A stretch of 64,000 bases of DNA from Clostridia bacterium (lineage in GTDB: Bacteria > Bacillota > Clostridia > Saccharofermentanales > Saccharofermentanaceae). Shown here one piece after another: positions 28,374-37,554 of this stretch. The translations under genes and the position numbers were made by a program. The first letter of the stretch is position 1. Every line of letters begins with the position of its first letter. The stretch lies in NCBI GenBank assembly GCA_024403735.1, contig JAKSRG010000002.1:124001-188000 (forward strand), written 5' to 3'. The notes beneath the pieces were generated by a model, which saw only the letters and a list, made by a program, of their open reading frames with translations, searched no databases and was not told where the DNA came from.

Positions 28374-28382
28374 TGGTATATT
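28374..28382 (+). promoter_or_regulatory. Possible extended -10 promoter of purL
   Basis: TGGTATATT is an extended -10 (TG, one base, TATATT) 44 bases before the purL start. No clear -35. No purine riboswitch fold is seen in the 75-base gap. Confidence 0.4.
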
Positions 28383-28425
28383 AGATTTATTGATGTGAAA
28401 TAACATTTGTTTGGAGGACATAATA

Positions 28426-31400
28426 ATGGCACAAGAGGTTCGCAGAATTTTCTCTGAGAAAAAGTTACCATTCGCTGTTGAGGCAAAGGGAATTCTTAAG
28501 GATGTAAAGTCTGACTTAGGTATTTCCACTCTCGAATCAGTAAGAGTATTCAACAGATACGACGTTTCTGGTATCACTGACGAAGAGTATGAAGAGGCTA
28601 AGAAGGTAGTTTTTTCTGAACCACCTGTAGATAATGTATATGATGAGATAATTGACGTAGCAGATGCTTGCTATGTTCTTGGTATTGAGGCTTTGCCTGG
28701 TCAGTATGATCAGAGAGCTGATTCAGCTGCTCAGTGTGTTCAGTTCCTTACACAGAAGGAAAGACCTCTTGTTAAGACAGCTAAGGTTATTGCTTTCTAT
28801 GGTTCTGTTACTGAAGAGCAGAAAGAGGAGATTGCAAAGTATCTCATTAACCCAGTTGAATCTCGTAAGGCTTCAGATGTTAAGCCAGACACTTTGAAGG
28901 ATGTATACGATATTCCTACAGAAGTTGCTACAATTGAGAATTTCATCACAATGTCTGATGATGAGCTTGCTACACTTAGATCTGATATGGGTCTTGCTAT
29001 GAGCACAGCAGATGTTAAGTTCACTCAGGACTTCTTTAAGGAGCAGAAGCGTAACCCAACAGTTACAGAAATTCGTGTTCTCGATACATATTGGTCAGAC
29101 CACTGTCGTCATACAACTTTCTTGACACAGCTCGAGAGTATTGAGTTCGCTGGTGATGATGCACTTACAGAAGAGATTAAGACTACATATAAGGATTATC
29201 TTGATAGTCGTGAGACAATTTATGGTGAGAGAATTTCTAAGAAGCCAGTTTGCCTCATGGATTTGGCTACTCTCGCAATGAAGAAGCTTAAGAAAGATGG
29301 CAAGCTTGCTGATCTTGATGAGTCAGAAGAGATTAATGCTTGTTCAATTAAGATTAAGATTGATGTTGACGGTGAAGAGAAAGATTATATCTTCATGTTC
29401 AAGAACGAGACACATAATCACCCAACAGAGATTGAGCCATTTGGTGGTGCTGCTACATGTCTTGGTGGAGCTATTCGTGATCCACTTTCAGGTCGTTCAT
29501 ATGTGTATCAGGCTATGCGTGTTACAGGTGCTGGTGATCCTACAGTTCCAGTATCAATGACACTTAAGGGTAAGCTCTCACAGAAGAAGATTGTTCGTAC
29601 AGCAGCTGCTGGTTATAGCTCATATGGTAACCAGATTGGTCTTGCAACAGGTCAGGTTGATGAGATTTATCATCCAGGTTATGTAGCTAAGAGAATGGAG
29701 ATTGGTGCTGTTGTTGGTGCTGCTCCAGCTGAGAATATTGTACGTGAGAGACCAATTCCAGGTGATATTGTTGTTCTCCTTGGTGGTCGTACTGGTCGTG
29801 ATGGTATCGGTGGTGCTACTGGTTCATCTAAGGCTCATGATGAAAAGTCAGTACTTACATGTGGTGCTGAGGTACAGAAGGGTAATCCTCCTACAGAGAG
29901 AAAGATTCAGAGACTTTTCAGAAACCCTAAGGTTACAAAGCTTATTGTTAGATGTAATGACTTTGGTGCTGGTGGTGTTTCAGTTGCTATTGGTGAGCTC
30001 GCTGATGGTCTTGAGATTAACCTTGATTTGGTACCTAAGAAGTACGAAGGTCTTGATGGTACAGAGATTGCTATCTCTGAGTCACAGGAGCGTATGGCTT
30101 GTGTAATTCACAAGGAAGATAAGGAAGAATTCCTATCATATGCTGATATGGAGAACCTCGAGGCAATCGTTGTTGCAGAGGTTACTGAGGCTCCAATTAT
30201 GAAGATGGTTTGGAATGGTAAGACAATCGTTGATCTTCCAAGAAGCTTCATTGATACAAACGGTGCTTCACAGTTTGCTGATGTTCTTGTTACAAAGCCT
30301 GCTACAGATGCTTCTTACCTTGATTCAAAGAATGATTCATATGTTGAAGGTGATTTTGCTGCTTCTCTTAAGGGTGCACTTAATTCACTTGCTGGTTGTT
30401 CAAGAAAGGGTCTTATCCAGAGATTTGACTCTACAATCGGTGCAGGTTCAGCAATTATGCCATATGGTGGTGAGTATCAGACATCTCCAGAAGAAGGTAT
30501 GGCTTGTAAGATCCCACTTGATAAGGGTACTACTAAGTCATGTTCAGTTATGACATATGGTTTTGATCCATACTTCACAGAATGGAACCCATATTGTGGT
30601 TCTTACCACGCAGTTGTTGAGAGCTTGTTGAAGCTTCTTTGTATGGGTGTTGATCCACTTACTGCAAGACTTACATTCCAGGAGTACTTTGAGAGAATGA
30701 GTTCAAAGGAAGCTTGGGGTAAGCCACTTCAGGCACTCCTTGGTGCATATAAGGCACAGCTTGATTTCGGTACTGCTGCTATTGGTGGTAAGGACTCTAT
30801 GTCTGGTACATTTAACGATATTCATGTACCACCAACACTTGTATCTTTCGCTGTTGGTATGAATACAACAGATAAGCTCATTACTGCTACTCTTACAGGT
30901 ACAGCACAGAGACTTTATGTTGTAAAGATTGCTCGTAATGATGTCGGTTTCTATAAGAAAGACCACGCACTTAGAGTTATTAAGGCTGTTAAGGAACTTA
31001 CTTCACGTGGACTTCTTAAGAATGCTGCTGTTGTTAAGTCATCTGGTATCGCTGCAAGAACAGCTGAGATGCTTGTTGGTAATAAGTTAGGTTTCGAGTT
31101 CGATGCAAATCTTACTGAAGATTTCCTCTTCAATAAGGCTCTTGGTACTATTATCCTCGCTATTGATAATGATTCAAATGCAATTGACAAGGTAGAGATG
31201 GTAGGCGGTAAGTTCTTAGGTAAGACTAACGATACAGGTGTTATTACTTATAAGGATGCTTCAATCTCTGTTGAAGATGCTCTTAATGCATATGAATCAA
31301 AGCTTGAGCCAATCTTCCCAACAGTATCTAATGATGGAACAATGCCTGTTGAAGTTAAGGAATTTACAACAGATAAGACATTTAAGGCTGCTCCTTCAGT

Positions 31401-32211
31401 TCTTAAGGGTGCTAAGCCACGTGTAATTATTCCTGTAATGCCAGGTACTAACTGTGAGATTGATTCAGCTCGTGCTTTTGAGAGAGCTGGTGGTGAAGCT
31501 GATATTCTTGTTATCAGAAACAAGAATCAGAATGACATTACTGAGTCACTCCAGACACTTGCTAAGAAAATCAATGAAAGCAATATCATTATGCTCCCAG
31601 GTGGTTTCTCAGCTGGTGATGAGCCAGAAGGATCTGGTAAGTTCTTTGCTGCTGCATTCAGAAATCAGTATGTAACAGAAGCAGTAAGAGATTTGCTTTT
31701 CAATAGAGATGGTTTGATGCTCGGTATCTGTAATGGTTTCCAGTCACTCATTAAGCTTGGCCTCGTACCATACGGTGACATTAAGGAACTTACAACTGAG
31801 AGCCCAACTCTTACATTTAATAACATTGGTCGCCATCAGAATGTTTATGCTAAGACAAAGATTATGTCTAACAATAGCCCATGGCTCTCAATGGTTAAGA
31901 CTGGTGAAGTATATAATGTACCTGTTTCACACGGTGAAGGTCGTTTTGTAGCTTCTGATGAGCTTGTTGCTAAGCTTATTGCTAATGGTCAGGTTGCTAC
32001 ATGCTACGTTGATGATAAGGGTAACCTTTCTAACGCTACAGCATTTAACCCTAATGGTTCTGTATGTGCTATTGAAGGTATTCTTTCACCAGACGGACGT
32101 GTATTCGGTAAGATGGCTCACAGTGAGCGTTTTGATCCAGATTTGTGTAAGAATATTCCTGGTTCAAAGGATCAGAAGATCTTTGAATCTGGTATTGCTT
32201 ACTTCTTGTAA
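28426..32211 (+). CDS. purL: Phosphoribosylformylglycinamidine synthase, single-chain
   Basis: This 1261-residue enzyme makes FGAM from FGAR, glutamine and ATP in purine synthesis. The synthetase half shows YWSDHCRHTTF, the FKNETHNHPTEIEPFGGAATC motif and DFGAGG; the C-terminal glutaminase half starts near residue 1005 with IIPVMPGTNCE, has the catalytic Cys1102 in GICNGFQ, and a HGEGRF histidine. Many Firmicutes split this into PurS, PurQ and PurL; here it is fused in the clostridial single-chain form. I chose the ATG at 28426, nine bases after GGAGG. rsmA starts 11 bases after it. Confidence 0.95.
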   Translation: MAQEVRRIFSEKKLPFAVEAKGILKDVKSDLGISTLESVRVFNRYDVSGITDEEYEEAKKVVFSEPPVDNVYDEIIDVADACYVLGIEALPGQYDQRADSAAQCVQFLTQKERPLVKTAKVIAFYGSVTEEQKEEIAKYLINPVESRKASDVKPDTLKDVYDIPTEVATIENFITMSDDELATLRSDMGLAMSTADVKFTQDFFKEQKRNPTVTEIRVLDTYWSDHCRHTTFLTQLESIEFAGDDALTEEIKTTYKDYLDSRETIYGERISKKPVCLMDLATLAMKKLKKDGKLADLDESEEINACSIKIKIDVDGEEKDYIFMFKNETHNHPTEIEPFGGAATCLGGAIRDPLSGRSYVYQAMRVTGAGDPTVPVSMTLKGKLSQKKIVRTAAAGYSSYGNQIGLATGQVDEIYHPGYVAKRMEIGAVVGAAPAENIVRERPIPGDIVVLLGGRTGRDGIGGATGSSKAHDEKSVLTCGAEVQKGNPPTERKIQRLFRNPKVTKLIVRCNDFGAGGVSVAIGELADGLEINLDLVPKKYEGLDGTEIAISESQERMACVIHKEDKEEFLSYADMENLEAIVVAEVTEAPIMKMVWNGKTIVDLPRSFIDTNGASQFADVLVTKPATDASYLDSKNDSYVEGDFAASLKGALNSLAGCSRKGLIQRFDSTIGAGSAIMPYGGEYQTSPEEGMACKIPLDKGTTKSCSVMTYGFDPYFTEWNPYCGSYHAVVESLLKLLCMGVDPLTARLTFQEYFERMSSKEAWGKPLQALLGAYKAQLDFGTAAIGGKDSMSGTFNDIHVPPTLVSFAVGMNTTDKLITATLTGTAQRLYVVKIARNDVGFYKKDHALRVIKAVKELTSRGLLKNAAVVKSSGIAARTAEMLVGNKLGFEFDANLTEDFLFNKALGTIILAIDNDSNAIDKVEMVGGKFLGKTNDTGVITYKDASISVEDALNAYESKLEPIFPTVSNDGTMPVEVKEFTTDKTFKAAPSVLKGAKPRVIIPVMPGTNCEIDSARAFERAGGEADILVIRNKNQNDITESLQTLAKKINESNIIMLPGGFSAGDEPEGSGKFFAAAFRNQYVTEAVRDLLFNRDGLMLGICNGFQSLIKLGLVPYGDIKELTTESPTLTFNNIGRHQNVYAKTKIMSNNSPWLSMVKTGEVYNVPVSHGEGRFVASDELVAKLIANGQVATCYVDDKGNLSNATAFNPNGSVCAIEGILSPDGRVFGKMAHSERFDPDLCKNIPGSKDQKIFESGIAYFL

Positions 32212-32222
32212 TTAGAGGTTAT

Positions 32223-33077
32223 ATGAATAAAGATCGTGTACTAGAAATTCTTAAATCAAATGATTTGCAGGCTCAAAGTAAATTTGGCCAGAATTTCTTG
32301 TGCAACGATAATATTACTAATCGAATTGTTGATGTATCTGATATCAGGCCTGATTCCAGAGTGTTGGAAATTGGGCCTGGTATTGGTGCTTTAACAGAAG
32401 CTATTCTCTCTAGAAGTAATGGTGATATGCAGTACACTGCTGTTGAGATTGACAGAGGATTAGCTGAATTTCTTGAGAATGATTCTTTTATTGGTTTACA
32501 TGCATTTATTGAATGCGCTGACTTTACAAAGATGAAGAGAGAAGACTATGTTGGTCTCTATGATTTTGATTTTGTAGTTAGTAACATTCCTTATTACGTG
32601 ATGACTCCAATTATTAAGAAACTTCTTATTGAGTGTAATAGTGCAGAGAAGATGACTTTTATGGTTGAGCAAGATGCAATTGATCGTATTATTGCAAAAC
32701 CAAAGACTAAGCAGTACGGTCCACTTGCTGTTTTGTGTGAAGTGTATGGAACTGTGAATAAGGAGTTCTCGGTATCTCCTGATTGTTTCTATCCAATGCC
32801 TCATACGATGTCTGCTGTTATTACATTGACTAAGAAGATATTTTTAAATGAAGATGAGAATTTTGAGATTACACTTGAGTTCGCTCGATTTGTTGAAGCC
32901 TGTTTCTCAATGAGACGTAAGACACTTTATAATTGTTTAGGTTCTTATTTTAAAATTGTATCTCCTAACATGCCAATTTTGAGTGCAATTGATAAGCTTG
33001 GATTAAGTTCAAAAGTGAGAGCTGAAGATTTAAGTGCACAAAATTTTATTGAGTTATACCGTCTTCTTTTGTTATAA
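32223..33077 (+). CDS. rsmA: 16S rRNA (adenine1518-N6/adenine1519-N6)-dimethyltransferase
   Basis: RsmA (KsgA) dimethylates two adjacent adenines near the 3' end of 16S rRNA during 30S maturation. The 284-residue protein has SKFGQNFL at residues 18-25, the SAM-binding VLEIGPGIGALTEA loop, VEIDRGLAEF, and SNIPYYVMTPI, the NxPY catalytic motif, followed by a small C-terminal helical domain. It lies 11 bases after purL with an AGAGGT site. Its stop overlaps the promoter of the next gene. Confidence 0.95.
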   Translation: MNKDRVLEILKSNDLQAQSKFGQNFLCNDNITNRIVDVSDIRPDSRVLEIGPGIGALTEAILSRSNGDMQYTAVEIDRGLAEFLENDSFIGLHAFIECADFTKMKREDYVGLYDFDFVVSNIPYYVMTPIIKKLLIECNSAEKMTFMVEQDAIDRIIAKPKTKQYGPLAVLCEVYGTVNKEFSVSPDCFYPMPHTMSAVITLTKKIFLNEDENFEITLEFARFVEACFSMRRKTLYNCLGSYFKIVSPNMPILSAIDKLGLSSKVRAEDLSAQNFIELYRLLLL

Positions 33078-33078
33078 T
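33049..33078 (+). promoter_or_regulatory. Promoter of CAP domain gene
   Basis: TTGAGT at 33049-33054 and a perfect TATAAT at 33073-33078, 18 bases apart. The -10 overlaps the rsmA stop codon. Confidence 0.6.
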
Positions 33079-33108
33079 GTATAAAATTACAGGCGTGGGT
33101 GGGTTGTT

Positions 33109-34554
33109 ATGAAACTTTATAGAAAATTTTTATCTGTTGTTTTATCGTTGTCCGTTATATCTTCAATTGCTTTTCCTGCTGTTGCTGCTGAAAAGAATTT
33201 CATTAATTATGAGGCTGATGATGTATTAATCGAGGTAATGGGAAAAGATTATTCATCAGTAGTTTATCCTACAACAATAGATGGTTTCCTTATGAGACTT
33301 TATAATCTCGTAATGCAGAGAGATTATGATACTCAGGGTATTAACTATTGGAAGGCAAAACTTTCATCTGGACAGATGAATGCTTCTAACGTTGCTCGTT
33401 ATTTCTTTACATGTGATGAATTCTATAACCTTAATTATTCTGATGAGGAATATGTAACTGTATTGTATAAAGTATTCTTTAACAGAGCTCCTGATGCTTC
33501 AGGTAAGACATATTGGCTTAATCAGCTCAAAGCTGGAAAGAGTAAGAGATATGTTCTTGAAGGTTTTATTAGTTCAACAGAATGGGCTAATACATGCTTG
33601 AATTATGGCGTAGTTTCAGGTACTACAACGGTTCCTACTGCTTCTAAGGCCCCATCTACAAGTGTTACTAATTTTGTTAAGTCTCTATATACAGATGTAC
33701 TAGGTAGATCAGCTGATGTTGGTGGTATGTCTTATTGGGCTAATGAATTAACATATATGCGTAAGTCTGCTCAGGATGTTGCTAAGGGATTTTTCTTTAG
33801 TTCTGAGTTTGAACGTATCTACAAGAATAATTCACCTGAGGATAATGTAAAGATTTTCTATAAGGTATTCCTTGGAAGAACTCCTGATTCAAGTGGTTTA
33901 ACATATTGGGCTAATCAGATTAGAAGTGGTAAGTCTTTACTTGAAGTTTACAATGGTTTCTGTAATTCTACTGAGTTTGCTTCTAAGTGTGCAGCAATGG
34001 GTATTATTCCTGTAATGCCTTCTTCTAACGCTCAGTACAATAAGCCTGAACCTGTTAAGGCTACACCTGCACCAACTAGTGTTCCATCTACAGGTGTTGA
34101 TAAGTCTGTTAAGTCATATTCAATTAATACGACATCAGGTGATGTGATTATTACTGGTTATTACGATACACAGATGGCTTACGATATTTTTATTCTCCTC
34201 AATAACTATAGACAGGCTAATGGTGTTGCACCTCTTGAATGGAATGGAACTATGGTTGTTGGTACTAATGTTCGTGCAACAGAGATCGTTTATACTTGGG
34301 ACCACTATCGTCCAAATGGACATTTGTTTAATACAGTTCCTAATGGTAATATGATGCGTGGTGAGAATATTGCTAAGGCATCTTATTCTACAGCTCAAGG
34401 TTTCTTTGACGAGTGGAAAAATTCACCTGGACACAATTCAAATATGTTGGATTCTTCATATAAGACTGTTTCTATATCTGTATTTGTTGCTGATAGTGGC
34501 AATCCATATGCAGGACCTTACTATTACTTTGCTGTTCAGAATTTTGGTCGTTAA
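33109..34554 (+). CDS. Secreted protein with DUF4214 repeats and C-terminal CAP domain
   Basis: The 481-residue product starts with a clear signal peptide ending near AVAAEK (residue 27). Two similar segments (about 60-170 and 185-300) carry patterns such as YLNYxxMQR, DxQGINYWKAKL and FFNRAPDASGKTYWLNQL, which are DUF4214 repeats, thought to bind S-layer or cell-surface partners. After a Pro/Thr linker, residues 355-480 are a CAP/SCP domain with LNNYRQANG, WNGTMV, GENIAKA and SPGHNSNML landmarks. CAP domains bind lipids or proteins outside the cell. It has its own promoter. Confidence 0.87.
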   Translation: MKLYRKFLSVVLSLSVISSIAFPAVAAEKNFINYEADDVLIEVMGKDYSSVVYPTTIDGFLMRLYNLVMQRDYDTQGINYWKAKLSSGQMNASNVARYFFTCDEFYNLNYSDEEYVTVLYKVFFNRAPDASGKTYWLNQLKAGKSKRYVLEGFISSTEWANTCLNYGVVSGTTTVPTASKAPSTSVTNFVKSLYTDVLGRSADVGGMSYWANELTYMRKSAQDVAKGFFFSSEFERIYKNNSPEDNVKIFYKVFLGRTPDSSGLTYWANQIRSGKSLLEVYNGFCNSTEFASKCAAMGIIPVMPSSNAQYNKPEPVKATPAPTSVPSTGVDKSVKSYSINTTSGDVIITGYYDTQMAYDIFILLNNYRQANGVAPLEWNGTMVVGTNVRATEIVYTWDHYRPNGHLFNTVPNGNMMRGENIAKASYSTAQGFFDEWKNSPGHNSNMLDSSYKTVSISVFVADSGNPYAGPYYYFAVQNFGR

Positions 34555-34577
34555 TTCTTATTTAAGGAAGTAATGTT

Positions 34578-35123
34578 ATGAGTTCTTCAAAAAGTATTTT
34601 AGGTCAGTATTCTGACTCTAAGATGTCTAAAAAACAATCTAGTGAACAGCAGGCTGTTCCTCCTATGGCTACATATGAGCAGCGTTATAAGGGAATGGTT
34701 AAAGCTGTTACTGCTCCTGTTCCAGCTCCTACACTTGAGCAGAAGATTAAAGCTAGAGAGAATCCAGTGGTTGAAGAGAAACCTGTTAGGGTTCCTGTAG
34801 TTATTGGTGGAACAAGATATCTTCTTGGTACTTCTGAAGAAATGTCTGTTAAACGAATCAATAAGATTGCTAATATCGCTAATGCATTATTAGAAGAAGC
34901 TAAGTCTACTAATCCAGGTCTCACTAACTCTAAAGCTGCTATTCTTGCACTTATTGATGCTAGTGATGAGATTTTGTCTTTGAAAACAGAGATTAGTAAT
35001 CTTAAGACAGAACTTATGTATTATCAGCAGCAGGATTTTATTAACAAATCAGCTATTCCAGTTGAACCAACTCCAATGGAAAAACTAGCTGAAGCGAAAG
35101 GTAATCAGGATAAAAATGAATAA
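34578..35123 (+). CDS. zapA: Cell division protein ZapA, with long N-terminal extension
   Basis: ZapA binds FtsZ and bundles its filaments. In this 181-residue protein residues about 73-155 match the ZapA domain: VVIGGTRYLLGTSEE, then INKIANIANALLEEA, and KAAILALIDASDEIL followed by a coiled coil (ISNLKTELMYYQQQ). The N-terminal 70 residues are Gln/Pro-rich and probably disordered; classic ZapA proteins lack this. The gene overlaps the U32 peptidase gene by eight bases, an adjacency common in Firmicutes. Confidence 0.78.
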   Translation: MSSSKSILGQYSDSKMSKKQSSEQQAVPPMATYEQRYKGMVKAVTAPVPAPTLEQKIKARENPVVEEKPVRVPVVIGGTRYLLGTSEEMSVKRINKIANIANALLEEAKSTNPGLTNSKAAILALIDASDEILSLKTEISNLKTELMYYQQQDFINKSAIPVEPTPMEKLAEAKGNQDKNE

Positions 35124-37464
35124 AATTGAGATTATGGCACCAGCAGGGTCTCTTGAGACACTTAAGGTTGCTGTTGATTGTGGTGCCGATGCTGTTTATT
35201 TAGGTATCGGCGCTTATAATGCGCGAATGAATGCAGAGAATTTTACAATCGATACTCTAATTGAAGGTTGTAAATATGCTCATCTTAGAAGTTCAAAAGT
35301 ATATTTAACTCTTAATACTATTGTTAACGATTTTGAGTTCGATGATGCTGTATCAACAGCTGTTGAAGCATATTCAGCTGGTGTTGATGGCATTATCATT
35401 CAAGATATTGGTTTAGCTTCAAAAATTCTTGAAGATAATCCTGAGATTCCATTGATTTGTAGTACACAAATGAATGTGTTTTCTGCTGATGAGATTTCAT
35501 CTTTGGCTAATATGGGTTTTAAGAGAATTGTACTTCCACGAGAACTTTCATTGTCTGAGATTTCTAAGCGTACTCGTATTGCTAAGAACTTAAATGTTGA
35601 GACTGAGGTATTTGTTCATGGTGCAGTTTGTGTATCATGCTCTGGTCTTTGCTTGTTTAGTAGTATGAATAAGAGTGGTTCAAGAAGTGGTAACAGAGGA
35701 CTTTGTGCTCAGCCTTGTAGACAAGAGTATGAGCTTTATGCTGAGAAGACAAAGATTAAGGAAGGTCATTTGATTTCTCCTAAGGATCGTTGTTTAATTC
35801 CATTTTTGTCTAGCATTATTGAAGCTGGTGTTTCATCAATTAAGATTGAAGGTAGAATGCGTGATGCAAACTATGTAGCTTCTGCTACTAGAGCGTATCG
35901 CAAGCTTGTTGATGCTTATTATGAGGGAACACTTACTAAGGAATTAGAAGATAGCGTATATAATGATTTGCTTGTTTCTTTTAACAGAGGTGGTAGTTTT
36001 ACTTCACAGTTTATGTCTGGTAAGAAGGACCCTAATTTCTTGTCTGGTGATTATGTTGGTAAGTTTGGTTTAAAGCTTGGAAATCTTACATCTAGAGATC
36101 CTAAGAAGGGAACTATTACATTTACATATTCTGAGGATTTACCATTGCCTACAAAGGGAGATTATCTTTCTATTAGACTTGGTAGTCTTGAACTTTGTTC
36201 ATTCCCAATTGGTAAAGTTCATGAAGCACCTAAATCATTATCAGTTAAGGGTCTTCATCCTGAAATGATTGAGAAACTCCCTGAATCAAAGGCACAAGTG
36301 TATTTAATGAGTCATGATTATTCAATTACAAGAGATGAATTAAGAAAGACTCACGTTAATCTTTCTATCGATGTTAAGGATGATTTGCTTACTATTGATG
36401 CTCGTGTTAATAGTGGTATAAATATTGAGACTTCTGCATATTTCGATATTGATTTGCCTACAGATTTTGAAGGTTCAGCATTAGATCATGATAGAATTTC
36501 TGCTCAGCTCAGAAAAACAGGTGATACTCCTTTTGTAGTTGATGAGATTTACTTTTGTTCTGATGAACCAATTAAGTGCAGAATTAGTCAGATTAATGAG
36601 TTGAGACGAGGCTTATTTGATGCTTTATCTTCTGAGATTGATTATTCATACGAAAGAAATGTGATGACTAATTCTTTTGATATGTTTGGCGATGACGATG
36701 TTGAAATGCTTTCATCTGAAGAGGAAGGATGTAACAGTACATTACACATTTTTCCATCTTATAAGCGTATTGGCGACGATTTAGATCGTTCTTCTGATAT
36801 GTACGGATTTAGTTTCTATGATTTGTCTGTAAATGGATTTGCTAATAAGATTTGCGAATTCATTAATTCAGTTGATGCTAAATTGGTAGTAGTTATGCCT
36901 GATTTCTATCATGACAGACTAGAAGAGACTGTTGATGGTGTTTTCGAGAAAATCTCATCACTTATTGGCGATAAATTCTATGCAGTTATTGATTCAAAGT
37001 CTTTCACTAATAGTGATATTTACGAGAAGTATTCATTGAAGCATTTCTTGTCAGCTGGTTCAAACATTTATAACACTAAGTCTTTGGAAGCTGTAGCCAA
37101 TGGTTGTGATGGTGCGTATATGTCTTACGAATTGTCACCAGATGAATTAATATCTATGCTTGGTAAGTCTATTAACAAGGTTTCAGATGATTTTGAGATA
37201 CTTGTTCATTCTGAGGGATTAATTCCTTGGATGCAGAGCCATTTCTGCTCAATTGGTGCTCACAAAGATGGTTGTAGATCTTGTTATGATCCAGTTACTT
37301 ACAGATTGAAGGGTGATAGTGACAAGGAATGTATTGTTATTTCAAGACCAAATGACTGCTCTAGTGTTATCTATGGTGAGTCAAAGTTTACTTATGATGA
37401 GGATTTTGTAAGTCGTATAAATGACTTAGGTTTTAATACAATTACTGTATCTGTAGAGATTTGA
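35116..37464 (+). CDS. U32 family peptidase-like protein with DUF3656 region
   Basis: The 782-residue protein begins with the MAPAGSLETLKVAVDCGADAVYLG signature pattern (landmarks MAPAGS and GADAVYLG), followed by the U32 core with C-x-x-C-x-x-x-C cysteines in CVSCSGLCLFS and NRGLCAQPCR, which bind an iron-sulfur cluster in relatives. ISPKDRCLIPFL and IKIEGRMRDANYV complete it. Relatives such as RlhA and TrhP hydroxylate RNA bases using prephenate, so peptidase activity is unlikely. The C-terminal region (about 370-782) is the longer DUF3656-type extension. It overlaps zapA by eight bases. Confidence 0.88.
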   Translation: MNKIEIMAPAGSLETLKVAVDCGADAVYLGIGAYNARMNAENFTIDTLIEGCKYAHLRSSKVYLTLNTIVNDFEFDDAVSTAVEAYSAGVDGIIIQDIGLASKILEDNPEIPLICSTQMNVFSADEISSLANMGFKRIVLPRELSLSEISKRTRIAKNLNVETEVFVHGAVCVSCSGLCLFSSMNKSGSRSGNRGLCAQPCRQEYELYAEKTKIKEGHLISPKDRCLIPFLSSIIEAGVSSIKIEGRMRDANYVASATRAYRKLVDAYYEGTLTKELEDSVYNDLLVSFNRGGSFTSQFMSGKKDPNFLSGDYVGKFGLKLGNLTSRDPKKGTITFTYSEDLPLPTKGDYLSIRLGSLELCSFPIGKVHEAPKSLSVKGLHPEMIEKLPESKAQVYLMSHDYSITRDELRKTHVNLSIDVKDDLLTIDARVNSGINIETSAYFDIDLPTDFEGSALDHDRISAQLRKTGDTPFVVDEIYFCSDEPIKCRISQINELRRGLFDALSSEIDYSYERNVMTNSFDMFGDDDVEMLSSEEEGCNSTLHIFPSYKRIGDDLDRSSDMYGFSFYDLSVNGFANKICEFINSVDAKLVVVMPDFYHDRLEETVDGVFEKISSLIGDKFYAVIDSKSFTNSDIYEKYSLKHFLSAGSNIYNTKSLEAVANGCDGAYMSYELSPDELISMLGKSINKVSDDFEILVHSEGLIPWMQSHFCSIGAHKDGCRSCYDPVTYRLKGDSDKECIVISRPNDCSSVIYGESKFTYDEDFVSRINDLGFNTITVSVEI

Positions 37465-37497
37465 TTACAAGTAGATATATTTGTTTTTGAGTGTTAA

Positions 37498-37537
37498 AAT
37501 AACATGGTGTTGTAGTGTGACATCATGTTATTTTTTT
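37498..37537 (+). terminator. Stem-loop with T run before corA
   Basis: A 12-bp stem pairs 37498-37509 with 37521-37532 (one G-T pair, 11-base loop) and runs into seven T residues. It ends just before the corA ribosome site at 37541. It may end the zapA-U32 transcript or attenuate corA. Confidence 0.78.
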
Positions 37538-37554
37538 ACAAGGAGGTAGAGATT

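Noticed and set aside
28351..28425. Purine riboswitch before purL
   Set aside because: The gap is only 75 bases and I see no aptamer-like three-way junction or terminator.
35116..37464. Collagenase
   Set aside because: U32 proteins were once labelled collagenase; the cysteine pattern and characterised relatives point to RNA base hydroxylation instead.
37465..37554. M-box magnesium riboswitch before corA
   Set aside because: The gap is far shorter than an M-box; only a simple hairpin is visible.
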